Shown: positions 35,886 to 48,544 of the stretch, piece by piece
How the letters are laid out: each line of letters starts with the position of its first letter
Numbering within the stretch: the stretch's first letter is position 1
Assembly: GCA_020091685.1 (NCBI GenBank)
Contig: CM034605.1
Span: 10,736,218 to 10,800,217 of the forward strand
Reading direction: 5' to 3'
Origin: Lutjanus erythropterus
Taxonomy: Eukaryota > Chordata > Actinopteri > Lutjaniformes > Lutjanidae
DNA: 64,000 bases
Translations under genes and position numbers: made by a program
The notes under the pieces: model-generated
Seen by the model: the letters and a program-made list of their open reading frames with translations, nothing else
Databases searched by the model: none
What the model was told of the DNA's origin: nothing

Positions 35886-38447
35886 AAACAATGCTTCATG
35901 CAAAAATGGCAGAAAATGCTGTAAAAGACCTCAGGGTTTTAGAAACTGGGATGGACATTTTTCACTATTTTCTGACATTTTATAAATGTTGCAGCTATAG
36001 ATTAAGCATAAAAATTGACTTTTCCCTTTGTTATTTGATAACTGCTACTAAATAAAACAGTTTGTACAGGGGTAAGTAAAAATTGATTTTGGGCGAGTAG
36101 ACTTCTGACCCACTAGCCCACCTGACCAAATGAAAAAAACGTTAACATTAAACCCTCAAAGGTGTGGGAACCCTGCGTGGAGCCACTCAGGTCCAGCCGC
36201 TATATGTTGTCTAAGTGTGCTGTAAAGGCACCATTTCCTGGCTGTCAGTGGCGATGACGACCGCTGCATCTTCCTCTTCAGGCTGTTCTGCTGTCACAGG
36301 CCCTAATCCCAGTGCTGCAGGGATGACAGGTGAGTGGTGCCAGAGCCTCTGGTCTGTGACTGGAAGCTCCAGGAGAATTTCACGCGCACCCCTCTCTTGT
36401 CTCCCATCGATTCTGCCACTTCCCATTATTGTCAATCAGAGCGGCATCGTCTCCACGGGAGGAGCTGTGCGGCAGGCGATTGCCAGGGCAGCGGGGTGCA
36501 GAGAGCAGCAAGCTGCACGCCTGCCAGCCCACTACACCAGCACGGGGCCATCGGGGGCCCCTCTCAAGAGGCTGCCTGGGCAGGATGCCACAACTAAAAC
36601 TGAAACCTTTTGCTTTACAACACATAGTGCACATGGCTGAGAAGCACGGAGGGGTGAAACCTCTGGAGCAGCTTTTTGTCGACAAAAGGAGCAGCTGAGG
36701 CCCTCGCTGCTCCACACATAGTTTCACCAGGCTGTCAGCAGGAAAGCGATGCTGCTCCCTCAGACGTGACCGCCTTGTTAGAAAAATGACATAATAACAA
36801 TGACAGGAATAATGGAACAGAAGTGAAGAACAGTTCTGCAGGTTAAGGAGGGTTTGGGAGGTGACTGCTCCTTCTTCCGGTGTGGCCACATGCCCCCAGT
36901 GGCGCTCCTGACCCTGAGTGGGCTGACGGCATGGTGCCGTGCAGGCGTTCTGGTCAGGTAAGGCAACCATGCGGCGGCTATAAGCCCTGGAGATTGATGG
37001 GAGCGGTGCCCTCCCTCCCTGTGCTGTAAAAGATTATCCGCTCACCCGCTGGAAACAAAGCTGTGATGGAAATTCGTCTCGCATCATCAGCAACAAAATA
37101 TCTACACGGCGAAGCGGGAGTCTCTCATTTTTCATGGGCTATATATTAAATAAAAAAGGGCATTAAAGAAAAAGGGAAGGGGGTGGCCTGAGTGATAGCA
37201 CTAGTTAGTATTTTTTTTTAAATGGGCCACTTGAATCAGGGAGATTATACGGTTTTTATTGGCTGTCAGGAAACACAACTTTCTGCGTACTTCACCCGCT
37301 GAAGCTCGTAACGCTCTGATTAGAATGCCAGCAGAAATGAAAAGGGATGGTGCCGCCGGTGTAAAGACACAGGAGCAGCAGGACAAGCACAGATGCCCCA
37401 GAATCTGCTCTCCCTCAAATACACAAGAGGACCAACACATGCACGCCAATAAAGCGCCGAGTGAAGGCAGTGAAGGCTGCACACGAGCTTCAGATAGAAT
37501 TTATACAGCAAGTTTCACAAGCAGATCTGGTGTCGGAGACTGAGCCACTGTGCCCATTCTGAACCGGATACATGAGACACATCAAGCAGAGTGTTATCTC
37601 GCGCTAAGTGAATATTGCATTCAGCTGATATGTGATATTTGAATTTCCCATTAGGCGGAGGGGGAATATGTGTCGGAGTGAAAAAGCTCAGTGATGCTTG
37701 CTCATTTCAGAGTAGGCAGTGAATGGAAAGCTTGCTTCACAGTTGCAGTGTGTCACGGTGGTGATAAGGATGAAGTGATGGAGGGGGGACTCCTGGGTAA
37801 GAAAACTGACTGCTGTTACTCACAGGGTCACCTACACAGGAGCTCACGAGTCAGTTTGAAGGCTAACTATTATTTAGTAGAAACTCAACCAACTCAACTT
37901 GATTACTGCGATCCTCTCCAGTGTTTTTTTTTTTTTTTTGAAAAGGCAGAACTGATAACCTCACGAGTAAAGCAGCAAATTGAAATCGGTCATTATATCG
38001 ACTTGAGAGACTCCAGTCTGTTCACGTCTGTCAGCTTGTTCAAACTCGGCTTTCAATTTCCCATAGCGGAGAGGGAGAGAGTAAGAGAGGGTAACATCAA
38101 ACTCCCAAACATGACAGAGCTGGCTCTTTCTGACGAGAGGAAGCCATTGATTTTTCCTCCATTTCACCATCAATCTGGTGGAGAAGAGGTGGCTGTGGGT
38201 GCTCAGACAGCTGATGATGTGATTTGTAACCGTGGACCACCAGTGAGCACAGAGAATTGCTCCGACTCTCAACACGTGGCAAAGTGACTACCACCGTCCT
38301 CAGCATTCAGCTGCAAGATTAACAGTGGGGGATCTACTGATAATCTCCATTGGCCGAGGGAGTATTTTCTCTGTCCGCCACACTGCAGTCACACTAACAT
38401 TTGTATTCAACAGGACTGCTGTCACATCTTATAGGGGCTTGTGTCAC
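35886..38447. other. Large repeat-poor block, probable regulatory DNA (36180-37700)
   Basis: Bases 36180-37700 contain no recognisable repeat, are moderately GC-rich with CpGs retained, and carry overlapping open frames on both strands (up to 196 codons at 36380-36970 -, and 198 codons at 37691-38287 +). None shows a domain, codon pattern or splice sites I can recognise. I read it as conserved-type non-coding DNA, though a lineage-specific gene cannot be excluded without transcript data. Confidence 0.35.
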
Positions 38448-38640
38448 TCCAGAGGCAGCTCTATGGACGGCAATGTCTGTCTGTCAGTCAGTCAGTCTGT
38501 CCACGTCTTTGGTCCAGACTGAAATATCTCAACAACTACTGGATGAGATCTCAGTCCCCAGAGGATGAATCCTAAAGACTTTTTACTTCACTATTCACTT
38601 ATCAACATGTTATAAAACCCAATTTAAATTACAAAACATG
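38448..38640. mobile_element. Interspersed repeat relic
   Basis: GCTCTATGGACGGCAATGTC, GTCCAGACTGAAATATCTCA-ACAACTACTGGATGAGA and CCCCAGAGGATGAATCCTAA form the core of a repeat I recall as widespread in teleosts. No coding capacity seen. Confidence 0.55.
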
Positions 38641-39154
38641 TTACCAACCACCAAAAAATTAAGTTCTATGGTCTCCATTTTTGAAAACAACACGGGCCAC
38701 ACTGGCTGTGTGCACCTGTGTGTGACGACTACCTCGCTGAACTGCCCAGCTCACACGCCTGCGGTGTCCACACAGGCAGTGTTGCAGCTGCAGCGCTGTT
38801 ACTGTCAGCTCTATCCTTCGACACTGAGTTTGCGGAAGAGTTTTTGAAGAGATGTAACCAGAGAGCAGTGAAATTTCTCCCCCTTATTTAAAGCAAGAAA
38901 AAAGAGAAAAAGAAAAAGACAGCGCACCGGAAAAATACTGCCCTTCACCAAATGTGTTCATATCTGTAACAGATGTAAACACTGACACTGTAGTGAAAGG
39001 TGCCATGTTGCTGATATGATGTTGATATGACTGTCAACAGATCATTTTCTCACATAATTGATAATTATATGATGATTAATTTTGTTGATTGATTAACTGA
39101 TTGATCAACTAACAACATGTCTAAAAAAGTGTGTTTTAGATTAAAAAAAGACTA
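38641..39154. other. Intergenic, nothing recognised
   Basis: Includes an A-rich run (38893-38920) and a stretch of GATTGATTAACTGATTGATC words near 39087. No gene or repeat identified. Confidence 0.35.
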
Positions 39155-39300
39155 TCAGACGTCCTGGTGATTGATTGGTTAAGATGCATACTGTGTACTG
39201 TAACCACAGCCTCCCAGTTCGATACAGGCCAGCTTTGTCACAAATAATTGCTTTGTCTCTCTCCCAGTGTTTCCTGTCTCTGTACTGTAATACTGCCAAA
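39155..39300 (+). mobile_element. tRNA-derived SINE relic
   Basis: TTGGTTAAGATGCATACTGT-GTACTGTAACCACAGCC, then CCAGTTCGATACAGGCC (a B-box-like segment), then TTTGTCTCTCTCCCAGTGTT-TCCTGTCTC and ACTGCCAAACAAAAG. The order matches tRNA-related SINEs of percomorph fish. Diverged and 5'-eroded. Confidence 0.55.
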
Positions 39301-41754
39301 CAAAAGAAAAACCTGCACATATAGTCTATATTTCACACAATCATGATCACTCGTTTATTGCATACAAATTCATTATCTGAAATAAATACATACTGCAGTT
39401 TTTTCTATAAATACTCATGACATGGAGGAATGTTTATAGCATTACCTATGACATAAAGGTGAGACATTACATTGTCTTAAAAAATCAATTTATATCGTTG
39501 AAAATACACAAATGACATAAATAGCACTACAGCTGCTTATCCACAATAGCACAAAATCATGTTCACACAGAGTTTATTCAAAAGCAGAGTATCCACCTCA
39601 TGCTGACAGTTATTTTGACATAACATTATAGAAAACAGAGCTGCTGCAAAAACACTGCACTGCAGGTTTGATTGAATTTCACCATTGTAATGTCTCTGTT
39701 AACATCTAGTGACATCAAGCAGGCTTTCTAAGGGAGGAGTAATCCTCTTTAGATCATTTGCAAAGCAATTAGGCATGCCTCCGCTGATATTAAATATAAA
39801 GATAACAGCCTATGAGATAAGATGCTATTTGTACTACGTATCAAATGTGGATAGCTGCCTAAGAGCCCTGATATCAGGGAGATATATTTAAATCCTTGTA
39901 AATGAAATTAAAAAATACGACAGTAAAAAAATTAGAGAGACATATCTATTCTACTATCTATCATGAAATTGAATTTATGTATTTAATGTCCTCGGACCTA
40001 AATCCTCAATTAATGGAGCTATAATTATGCATCACATCATAAATACTACACATTTTAATACAGTGCAATCACTTAAAATGCATGGCTTCATGGATAATAT
40101 CAAGTCTGACATTCCATTGAACAAGGCAAATATATAAATACTTTTAGCTGCCACAAAAACATGAGATAATGTAAAATATATTGATCATTGCTAGTGCGGC
40201 AGTCACAGGAAACCCTGACCACACAAGGTTGGATTTCATTGAGAGAAGGGTGCCCAGATCAAACCAGATCACTTTTGAAACCCAAAGTGAGTTGAACTGC
40301 GGTGACTCGCAACATGCATTTGTCAGCAGGAACCAGAGAGCCTCTTTTGCATGTGTTTCTATCATCACTACACACTACGCTGCGAGAACAAACGCCACTG
40401 ACAAGAAAGGAGCCGCAAAAAAAAGCAAATTCCCCACTGACCTGTGACCCCTGAGACCAAAGGGGGGTTGCCCTGCATGCATACAGAGGAGGTTCAAACA
40501 GAGTTTATGACTGCATTATCTCTTCCTCTTCCTCATCACCTCTCCACCCATCAGTGGACACTAGAAGCCACTACGCCGGAGCAGACAGACCAGGCATCAC
40601 TCATTCACTCGCCTCCTAGGTGCCTTTGTCAGGTGATTGCTGGTGGAAAAAGGAAAACAGATCAATACATCTCCCATGGGCCTGACAGGTAATCTTTACC
40701 TGGGATGAAATATGAGTGGTACCAGCCTGCTGGATTCCTTAACTGTAACAGGGCAATTGACTGGCTGCACGGAAGCCATTCCTCCACTTCCTGGCCATTG
40801 GAAAATCATTTTGGGGCATACAGTGTGGCTGAGGTGTCATTATGGTGACTGCTAATTACCAGAGAGGCAGGTGAGGTGTTTCCCCCCCGTGCTACTAATG
40901 GAACTGTATCCAAACTGATGCATCTTCCCTCCCTGTCAATGCCTTGGCACCAAAACACAGACTGACGGATAAGGCAACGGCGAGAAGCTCTCCTTAAAAC
41001 ACTACACAGTCAATACTTGTCAGCGTGTTCAGGGGCATACGTCTTGAAAAAGCCACCAATGTATTTATCAAAAGCTTCTTTTTGTCTAATTACGAAGCTC
41101 AACTATTGTGCTGTTCCTATCAATCAGGTGTGAAAGCCTGGCGTGGGAAGAGCCCACGGTGCTGCTGGACTCCCTGGTCAAGCTAACGGATGTAGCTGTG
41201 GAGGGGAAGGAGGAGGAGGTGGGGTGGTCTCTGTCTCAACACTTTGACTGATTCCCGTGGCAGGATGTCTTGTGTGAGGCATCCATTTAGACGAGTGTGC
41301 ACACACAGCATTTATAAATGTCATCCCTGGCCAACATGATCACATAAAGCCTTCTCAGACAGATTATTGCAGACGTATAACTCACGTTAATTGGCAAATC
41401 TCATTCTACTAAATGCGATTCTTCTCTTAAATAAGGCTTTTAAGTGTCTGAAAAGACATGTACTGTGTAGATGATGATATTCAGTTCATTTCACTAAAAA
41501 GGTATCTTGTAATCATTATAGAAAGTGCATACCTGTCCCTTTTGGTGACAGGAAGATTTCAGATATGCCCATTTTTTCAAAGCTATAATATGTCACATTT
41601 CCAATTGAAATGTCTAAAAACGCTAGACCTGTTTTATATTTTGTTGAGTTGTGTATTTATATTATCCCTAATGTTTCCAACAATGAGAAATGAGAATTAT
41701 GTAATTTATTCAAGGTAATGCTGCATTTCCTTCTCACTGCTAGTTACTAGTTAC
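39301..41754. promoter_or_regulatory. Repeat-poor block, candidate conserved non-coding DNA
   Basis: Bases 39690-41300 have no recognisable repeat. AT-rich parts carry homeodomain/POU-like words (ATTTGCAAAGCAATTAGGCA near 39759, CTCAATTAATGGAGC near 40004, ATAATTATGCATCAC near 40021). They are followed by GC-richer stretches around 40440-40700 and 41120-41240. Small open frames at 40181-40692 have no domain. The regulatory reading is inferred from composition and motifs. Confidence 0.3.
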
Positions 41755-43382
41755 ATCAGAGTAGAGTCCTACACCAGGTCAGATACCTGTTGGGTAACCT
41801 GCAAGTTACGTAATGGACAAAATATATTTATATAAACAGCTATCAGCAAAAGTAAAAAATTAACAAATTATAGGTGGGCAGTGGTTGAGAACAATAATAC
41901 AATACATACATTACAATAATGTGTGTTTTTCCTATAGAAATCAGAAAGAAAAATGATTGTGCAGTATTTTTTGCCATTTAAATCCACTAAGCCAAATCAG
42001 TCGGTAGGATTTATTTTATTGTGAAAGTCTACAACACAACTTTTGACCCCACATCTAGCCAAACAAAGTGCATGTGTGCTTAATGTAAGGGACTTAACGT
42101 GCAAGACTCTATGTCAGAGAGTGAGGAAGGAGGGTGGTGAACATGACTAAACATAATGTGATTACAACTACCTCTTCCCCTAAACATGATTTCTGCCCAC
42201 ATCTTATTTGTTTGAAAATATGAAACTTTTTCAGCCAAATTCACACAGAGATGAATTGATTATGTACAGGAGTGTACATGTGTTGTTAGTTGTTAAAGAC
42301 TACAACAGCTATCACCGACACGGTTAAGGTCAAGCATCATGCACGTCACCTGACTCCTATATAAAAATGCATTTTTCTGAAAATACTGCTTGTTTACCAG
42401 CTTGGTGAGAACTGTTGTGTTTGATCTCACTGTATGCTGCCATTGATCTTTTAATGCATCCGATGCCAAGGGAGTTGGGGAAATGTATACCCCAAGGGTA
42501 GGTGAAAAGACAGTGTGCGATTCTCCTCTCCCATCTCCAACAGCTCCTCCGACTCCTTTCTGCTGGCTCTCACATCCACCCTCCTCTGCACAGCCCTAAA
42601 AGCAACTAATCCACCATTGCTGAAAAAACAGGCTGTTCAAACAGATCTGCAGCTGGCCTTGAACTTAAATACATTTGGGGACATTTGAATATGGAAGGTG
42701 AGCTGAAGAGAACAGAGGCGGCCCTCCGAGGACCGCGACTACGCTCCCTCTGTGTTGTGCTAATGAGCACCTTTGTACAAACTGTAGCTTTTCAAATCCA
42801 TGCTAATAGGAGGCCTGTACTTTGTGTGGCTCTCTACCGGTGGTCGCCTTTCTGAACCCTGTAGCAGCATGTGGTAGCTAAACATTCTGATGCTCTCCCA
42901 TCTCCGAGATAGCTCCGTGCTGCTGCACAGCCATTGTTGCCACTGCCGTAAAGTAGGGCATACTCCCCCTCCCTCCCCACCGGCCACCCAGCCTCACCTG
43001 ACCGTCCTCCCAGTGTTCCTGCTGACAAACGCTGCGCTACTACAGTGGACATAATTGCTGGATTGTGTGGTAGCAGGTGGCCTGGAGACTGTGTGTGGAA
43101 ACAGGAGGAGCCGTCAAGTCTTGAGTCAAAACGAGGAGCCTCTTGAAGCTGCTTTCTTCCTCAAGGAGATAGCAGAAGGCTTAACAAGGCTTGATTGCAT
43201 TAACATTTGTCATGCTTAATATACTACCTGGAAAGACTGGATCTAGCGGGAACATGCTGATTTGAGGAGTAATGATGTACTTTGTGTTTTTTCTTTGTCT
43301 TTGAATTCGTGCAGCAAGAGGAGTTTTAGCTTTTTCATTATGTGGCACAATAGCTTTTCTTTTGGCACAGTCTTCAAGACTT
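41755..43382. other. Intergenic; possible repeat remnant and unique block
   Basis: AGTCCTACACCAGGTCAG near 41766 and the following 200 bp may be an eroded fish MITE (weak). An ERR-type half-site TTAAGGTCA lies at 42324-42332. Bases 42640-43250 are unique and GC-richer. No gene. Confidence 0.3.
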
Positions 43383-44780
43383 AGGTGACGTTTCCACCAC
43401 AGGACCTTTCAGCAGGGACTAGGAACCTTTGCAGGAACTCATTGTGCTTCCATGGTAGCGACCAGGGCCTAAGTTAAGTTCCAAAGATATTATTTTCCCC
43501 CAAAAAAGTCTTAGTGCTTAGTGGGTCGTATCATCCAAAAGAACAGAAACTTGGGGGTGGGGCTTGCAGCACTGAACATGTCTGATTGGTCAAGTACTTG
43601 CAGCATTTTATTTCACCCACCGTTAAAAAAAATCTGCAACCAGTGGTGCACATTGTGCTTTGGCACATCAATATGAGCCTCATTTCCACCCAAAGTACCC
43701 ACAATTTTTAGTACCAGGGACTACTTTTCAAGGAACTAAAAGCTTCCTTCAGCCTCTTGTTGTCCATGTTTCCACTGCAGTCTGAAGACTTGGGAAGATT
43801 TGTCCAATTAGACCGCTTAAGTATGAAAAAGAGACCGCTGTTTTTACATGTCATTTTGACTCTGTCTTTGACTCATGACTCTGCAACAATGATGGCGCCA
43901 TAGAATTATCAGTCCATCTGTTGTGTGCTTTTTTCTGTTTCTTCATGTTTTTGTGTCAAAGCACAATGAACGAAAAACAAACTAGCTTACTGTTTTCTGA
44001 TTGGTCAAGTACTTACAGCAGTGAGTGATCAATTATAAATTTCAGCCCACCTTAAAGCCCTAAAGCACTATTAGAGCCAGGACTTTTTAGGGGTTAAAAC
44101 AATGTCCCAGGAAATCCATCTCAATGTCCCATGTTCCTCCAAAGGTTCCTAGACCTTGTGGTGGAAACGCAACTATGGAGTTATAGAAGAACGCCTACAA
44201 CAGATGGGCCAATGACAAAATCCAGGCCTCATTGAGCCAATAGCCAGTGGAAAGCAGAAACACTGAAATAATCAAGGTACAAAAAATTGTGCCTGTGCGT
44301 TGCTTTGTATTGCATCATCGTTCTAACACTGCAAAAATGAACTGTGCACAGAAGTTTGCAAAATGATGTGTAAAAACAGCCATCTTTTCATATGTCAGCA
44401 GACTAATTTACCTCATCTTCACAGGTATTTACAGCTTCGTGGAAAGGCAGCCAACTACGGGGTGAAGGAACCTTTTAGTTTCATGAAAAGCAGTTGTTGG
44501 AACTAAAAGTTCTTGGGTAGAAACGTGGCTTTAGATGCACTTGTCAAGCACCATTCAGGTGTCTTCATGGCCCCCCCGGAGGAAAGATAACCCTCAGGAT
44601 ACCTTATCTTCACAGGTTGGTAGATTGCGGTGGAAGTAAAGAAAGCAATGGGCTGACGGAACCTTTGAGTTCCTTGAAAAGCAGATCTAAAAGTTCTAGA
44701 AACTCTAGGCGGAAACACGGCTTTAGATGCGCTTGTTGACCTCATGGTCCCTCCTGGAGGAAAGATAAACCCTCAGGCTG
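43383..44780. mobile_element. GGAAC-rich element with internal duplication
   Basis: It opens GTGACGTTTCCACCACAGGA and holds several blocks that vary GGAACTAAAAG/AAGTTCCTT and TTTCCAC/GTGGAAA. It shares GGGACTAGGAACCTTT and GGTGGGGCTTG with 17362-17640. The last 370 bp are a tandem duplication. Probably several overlapping or palindromic copies of one MITE family; exact internal boundaries are unclear. Confidence 0.55.
44412..44780. repeat. Two tandem ~185-bp units
   Basis: ATCTTCACAGGT at 44415 and 44606, GAAAAGCAG, AAACGTGGCTTTAGATGCAC vs AAACACGGCTTTAGATGCGC, and GGAGGAAAGATAA-CCCTCAGG occur in the same order twice. The units differ at many positions, so the duplication is old. Confidence 0.75.
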
Positions 44781-46239
44781 AGCAGAGGTAGGGGACTGTG
44801 AACCTGGTGCATTTGGTCCTACAGCCTCCAGTGCTGAGGTGTTACTGGCTCCCTGCGCCTCCTCTCTCTGGTGATCCTTATGAAATGGATTACTAGCTGC
44901 AGAGACAAAGAAAGCACACATTGTATTCCAGACGTGTAGCACAAAACAGAGAACAAACAGTAAAAGATAATCACATAAATCACATTTTCCTTGACTGTTT
45001 CAATGGACAGCCTCAAATAAAAATTAAATTTAGTCCACGGCTCCTGGATCACTCGCTGTTTTAGGTATATTAAAATAAAACTTTGAAGCAATCCTCTTCT
45101 AATAGGTTAAATATTAATGAGGTTTTGGTCAAGTGAGCCAAATCCAATTTGGCCCCATATGACTTGCGGACATGGTTATTAAAAGGCCAATCTGTGCTGC
45201 TCCTATGGCTTAACTTCCCCCCACTCCAGTTATGCTGTGTAAGAAGCTGTATGTTTTTAACTCCATTCATCACACGTTCACATCCCACTGACTACCTTCC
45301 TTTTTAAAGATCCTCTTTCTCTTGATCTCACTCACCATTAAAGCTTTTTGTGTCTGTGAGTGAACGGAAATATCTGAAAGAGAACTGGGGCCAATTTTTG
45401 CAGAGGACAGAGGAACTCTAAAACAATTGCACACCCTAACATGTTTGATAAATAAATCTTCCCTGATCTACCCCCCAAAAAAAAAAGTTAGTGGCGGTCA
45501 CACAAGACATTTGCAAGGCAGTCCCAGTGCAGAGGACAGGGGAACTAGAAGTGACATTGTGGCTCTGGGCTGTCTCAAAGGATTAGGCATTACAGCATTC
45601 ACTGGCATGTGCTTTTGCTCGTTCCCATTATATCTGCTTGTGCCTCTTTCCAGATGACTTCTTCCCCAAACTGATCCGGCGGGCAAGATAATTGATTAAT
45701 ATTTCTTGAGGGAACGATGACTAACCATTGCTGAGGTTCAAACCAAACACTCAGGTTAAACGCAGTCAAAAGCCTGGATCAAAATTCAGTTAGTTTTTTT
45801 TATTTGACAGATACACAGAAATGGCTGGGAACATTTAGTTTCTGTGTCTTAACATGCACAGGACATACCAGACACTAGCCTCTATCAGAGGTCAAGGTCA
45901 CACTCAAAAAAAGCTGTTTGTAAATTGTGATAAAGAGAACAGACATTTAAATAAATCAAACATTTTAAATATCACATCATAAATCAAGGCTGTACTACTT
46001 CAAGGACAATATTCTATATTTTTCTAACATGTATCATGCACTGTCACTGTCAATATAAATCCTGCACACTGTAAATACTGTATATAGACATGAACACAAA
46101 ATCAGGGGAAATTATTGGTTTCACAGAGGTTTCTAAGGGAAATGGCTTTTTGCTGCATTTGATAACAAACAATCTGAAACTTTACAAGGGTCCCCAACCA
46201 GACAGGAACCACAAGCCACAAAGACTTGGACCACTGGTT
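44781..46239. other. Intergenic, nothing recognised
   Basis: Contains an A run at about 45477, an ERR-type half-site TCAAGGTCA at 45892-45900, and small motif-free open frames. No gene or clear repeat. Confidence 0.3.
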
Positions 46240-46425
46240 TAAACTTTAACAATACTATGTATTAGCATGTTTTTGTGAGTAAAAGCTTTATCTGAAAAGT
46301 AACTAGGAATCATAGCTATCAAATAAATATAGTGGAGTAAAATAATATATTATTCAAGGAAAGTATGAGTAGCGCAAAAATTGAATTTTAGGTTTAATGT
46401 ACTTAGTTACTTTCCATCACTAATT
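46240..46425. mobile_element. Repeat relic (AACTAGGAATCATAGCTATC type)
   Basis: AAAGTAACTAGGAATCATAG-CTATCAAATAAATATAGTGG corresponds to the blocks near 16250 and 27485. It ends near TACTTAGTTACTTTCCATCA. It is the terminal part of an AT-rich teleost element. Confidence 0.5.
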
Positions 46426-46559
46426 GTTTATAGGTTGCAGGTAAATAACATAAAGCATTTACATGTGAAAACGTATAAAAATGATTGTATCTTTGTATAT
46501 TAATATGTACCATTCAAGATAATGTAAAATTCATTAACTATGTTTTATTCAACTGCTTA

Positions 46560-46870
46560 AATAAAAGACTGTTTCATTTGTCCAGAACACTTACACTCAG
46601 CCGATTTCACACGGAGGTCAATAAAGACATTACAATGCAAAGGTTTTCTGTCAATGGGAGAATTACAGTACATGCATTTATTGTGGGTGATAATGGGAGG
46701 CTGAATGGAACCATCTTACCGTCTTAATAAGCTCTCATGTGATGCTCTCTAAAAACAATCATTACAGGCCTTCCTGGAGCACTCCCCTTCCCCCTGTTTA
46801 TTAATCAGCTAATTACACATTGACAGTAATGGGCCTGCTGATTCCCACACTTAAATGAACAGGGCTGAAT
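46560..46870. promoter_or_regulatory. Candidate enhancer dense in homeodomain/Fox-like words
   Basis: Within 310 repeat-free bases there are GTACATGCATTTATTG, GTCTTAATAAGC, ACAATCATTACAGG, CTGTTTATTAATCAGCTAAT-TACAC and CTTTAATGATTAGC. Such clustering is typical of conserved developmental enhancers. Conservation and activity are untested. Confidence 0.4.
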
Positions 46871-47924
46871 AGCTCTTTAATGATTAGCCTTTGTGTTTCT
46901 CTCTCCTGCTCGCTCCCATGCACACACACACACACACACCATTCTTTAAAAAAAAAAAGAAAAAAGAAAAAAAAAGGACATTCAAATCAGACCTCCTGGT
47001 GAGAGGGTTTGCACACAAGCGATTCAAGAAGCACCTGACAGACTGAGCTGCTAAAACCAAATCTGTCTCCACAAACAAAAACAATCAGAGTCGTTACAAA
47101 GGCAGCAGGTTTGCAGTTACACCACGTCAACCTGTGTGGGTTTCAGTGTTTAAGCTCAGCCTCCAGCAGCCGCAAAAACCACCATGAAAGTTTGGTGGAG
47201 CAGCACAGGCAGGTGCAGGTGGAGATGGAGGAGATGTGTGTGGGGGGGGGGGTGTTTTTTGAAGGACGCGAGCAGGGTGCGGAGTGGAGCCGGAGAGGGC
47301 GAAATAGTGCGGTGGGCTGCATTTCTGTCAGCAGAAGTGATGGCTGAGTGGTAGCGTTATTTGTCTTGTGCTGCCATACGGCCCTCGCACCAGCCTGGGC
47401 ATTAATGAGAGGGGGCCGGACCGCCGGGCAGGAACACGGCGGGCCTCCGACGCAGGTGATCTGTCACACGGCCGTCTTGCTCGGGCAAGGAGACACATGA
47501 AGACAGAGGGGAGAGGAGAGGCAGCAGGGTTGACCTGACGTGGGGCTGGCCTCCACATGGGCACCCACATGTGGCACCCTCCAGCATGTAGAGATAACGG
47601 TCTGGTGAGGGCAATCAAACGGACTTCAACCCCGTCTATTTACTCTAACTCTTCCTGAAATGTGGCACAATGAAGAAGTTCAACTTATGGTTTATTACCA
47701 TCATCCCTTTATAGAGATAAAGATGAAGGGCAGTACAGGAGACAGCGGGGGAGGAGTAAAATTGCAATAATTAATTAGTCTGTGTGTGAGACCAGCCAAG
47801 GCTATTAAAATCCATCAGGATCTTTACACTTACTGATTCATCTCTGCCTTACCAATAACTCTCCAAAAACTGTGGAGTGTAGAATGTATTAATTTTCTTT
47901 TTAGTCGCTGGGCAACATCGGCTA
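46871..47924. other. Intergenic with GC-rich unique block
   Basis: A CA run lies at 46919-46939 and an A-rich run at 46948-46976. Bases 47180-47640 are GC-rich with a run of ten G near 47240. Open frames on the minus strand (47328-47618) have no recognisable domain. Confidence 0.35.
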
Positions 47925-48130
47925 TGTTCACACTGCAAAAGACAAAAGTGGTCGAAATCAGACTTTGGCTCATATGTGACTCAGATCAGCTTTTTTTTTT
48001 GTCATGACAGTGTGAACAGCAAAAATCATATGGAATCTGATTAGGGCCATGACGGTATGGATTTTGTCTTTATAATTACGTTTTATTGGATTTTATTAAA
48101 GCATACTGTCATAAGTATACCATAAGTCCT
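47925..48130. mobile_element. Two eroded MITE pieces
   Basis: GGCTATGTTCACACTGCAAA near 47930 and GACAGTGTGAACAGC near 48006 are inverted ends of a teleost element (GTTCACACTG type). GGGCCATGACGGTATGG near 48044 opens another. Neither is coding. Confidence 0.5.
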
Positions 48131-48544
48131 TTATGGAACAGAGCAATGCGTAAAAATGTGCAGCATGCAAGTGAAGGAGAGCATAGCAAAGTAGAAACTT
48201 AAACTTAGCAGTCAGTTGTCAATCTGGCAGTAAATTCAGGTTACAGGGCGTCGGTTAATAAACACTGCCAAGTCTTGTCTGTTATTTCCCAAATAATGGG
48301 AAAGTTAGCCCCAAAGTAAGCTGAGCCGTTTAAGCTATTGCTAATGCTAGCATTGAATTTTTACAGTGTTGTACCATTACAATGTATTCCTTTCAGGAGC
48401 CTTAAAATCCAGCCTTGAGCTGCAGTGTCAATTGCCAATTGCTCCTGTGACAACAAATATTGAGTATCGGCAGCCACAGGCTTACAGGAGCTTAACTGCA
48501 TTATGTAAGTCATGTGACATAACTAACTTGAAACTACACGTGTT
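48131..48544. other. Intergenic, nothing recognised
   Basis: No gene or repeat recognised. Confidence 0.3.

Noticed and set aside
36380-36970. 196-codon open frame on the minus strand as a gene
   Set aside because: No start context, splice sites or recognisable domain. A plus-strand frame of 141 codons overlaps it, as expected in stop-poor GC-richer DNA. A weak resemblance of 36778-36966 to the missing gpatch2l exon did not hold up residue by residue.
37691-38287. 198-codon open frame on the plus strand as a gene
   Set aside because: It runs through a poly-T tract encoding a phenylalanine run, has no domain, and overlaps minus-strand frames of similar quality.
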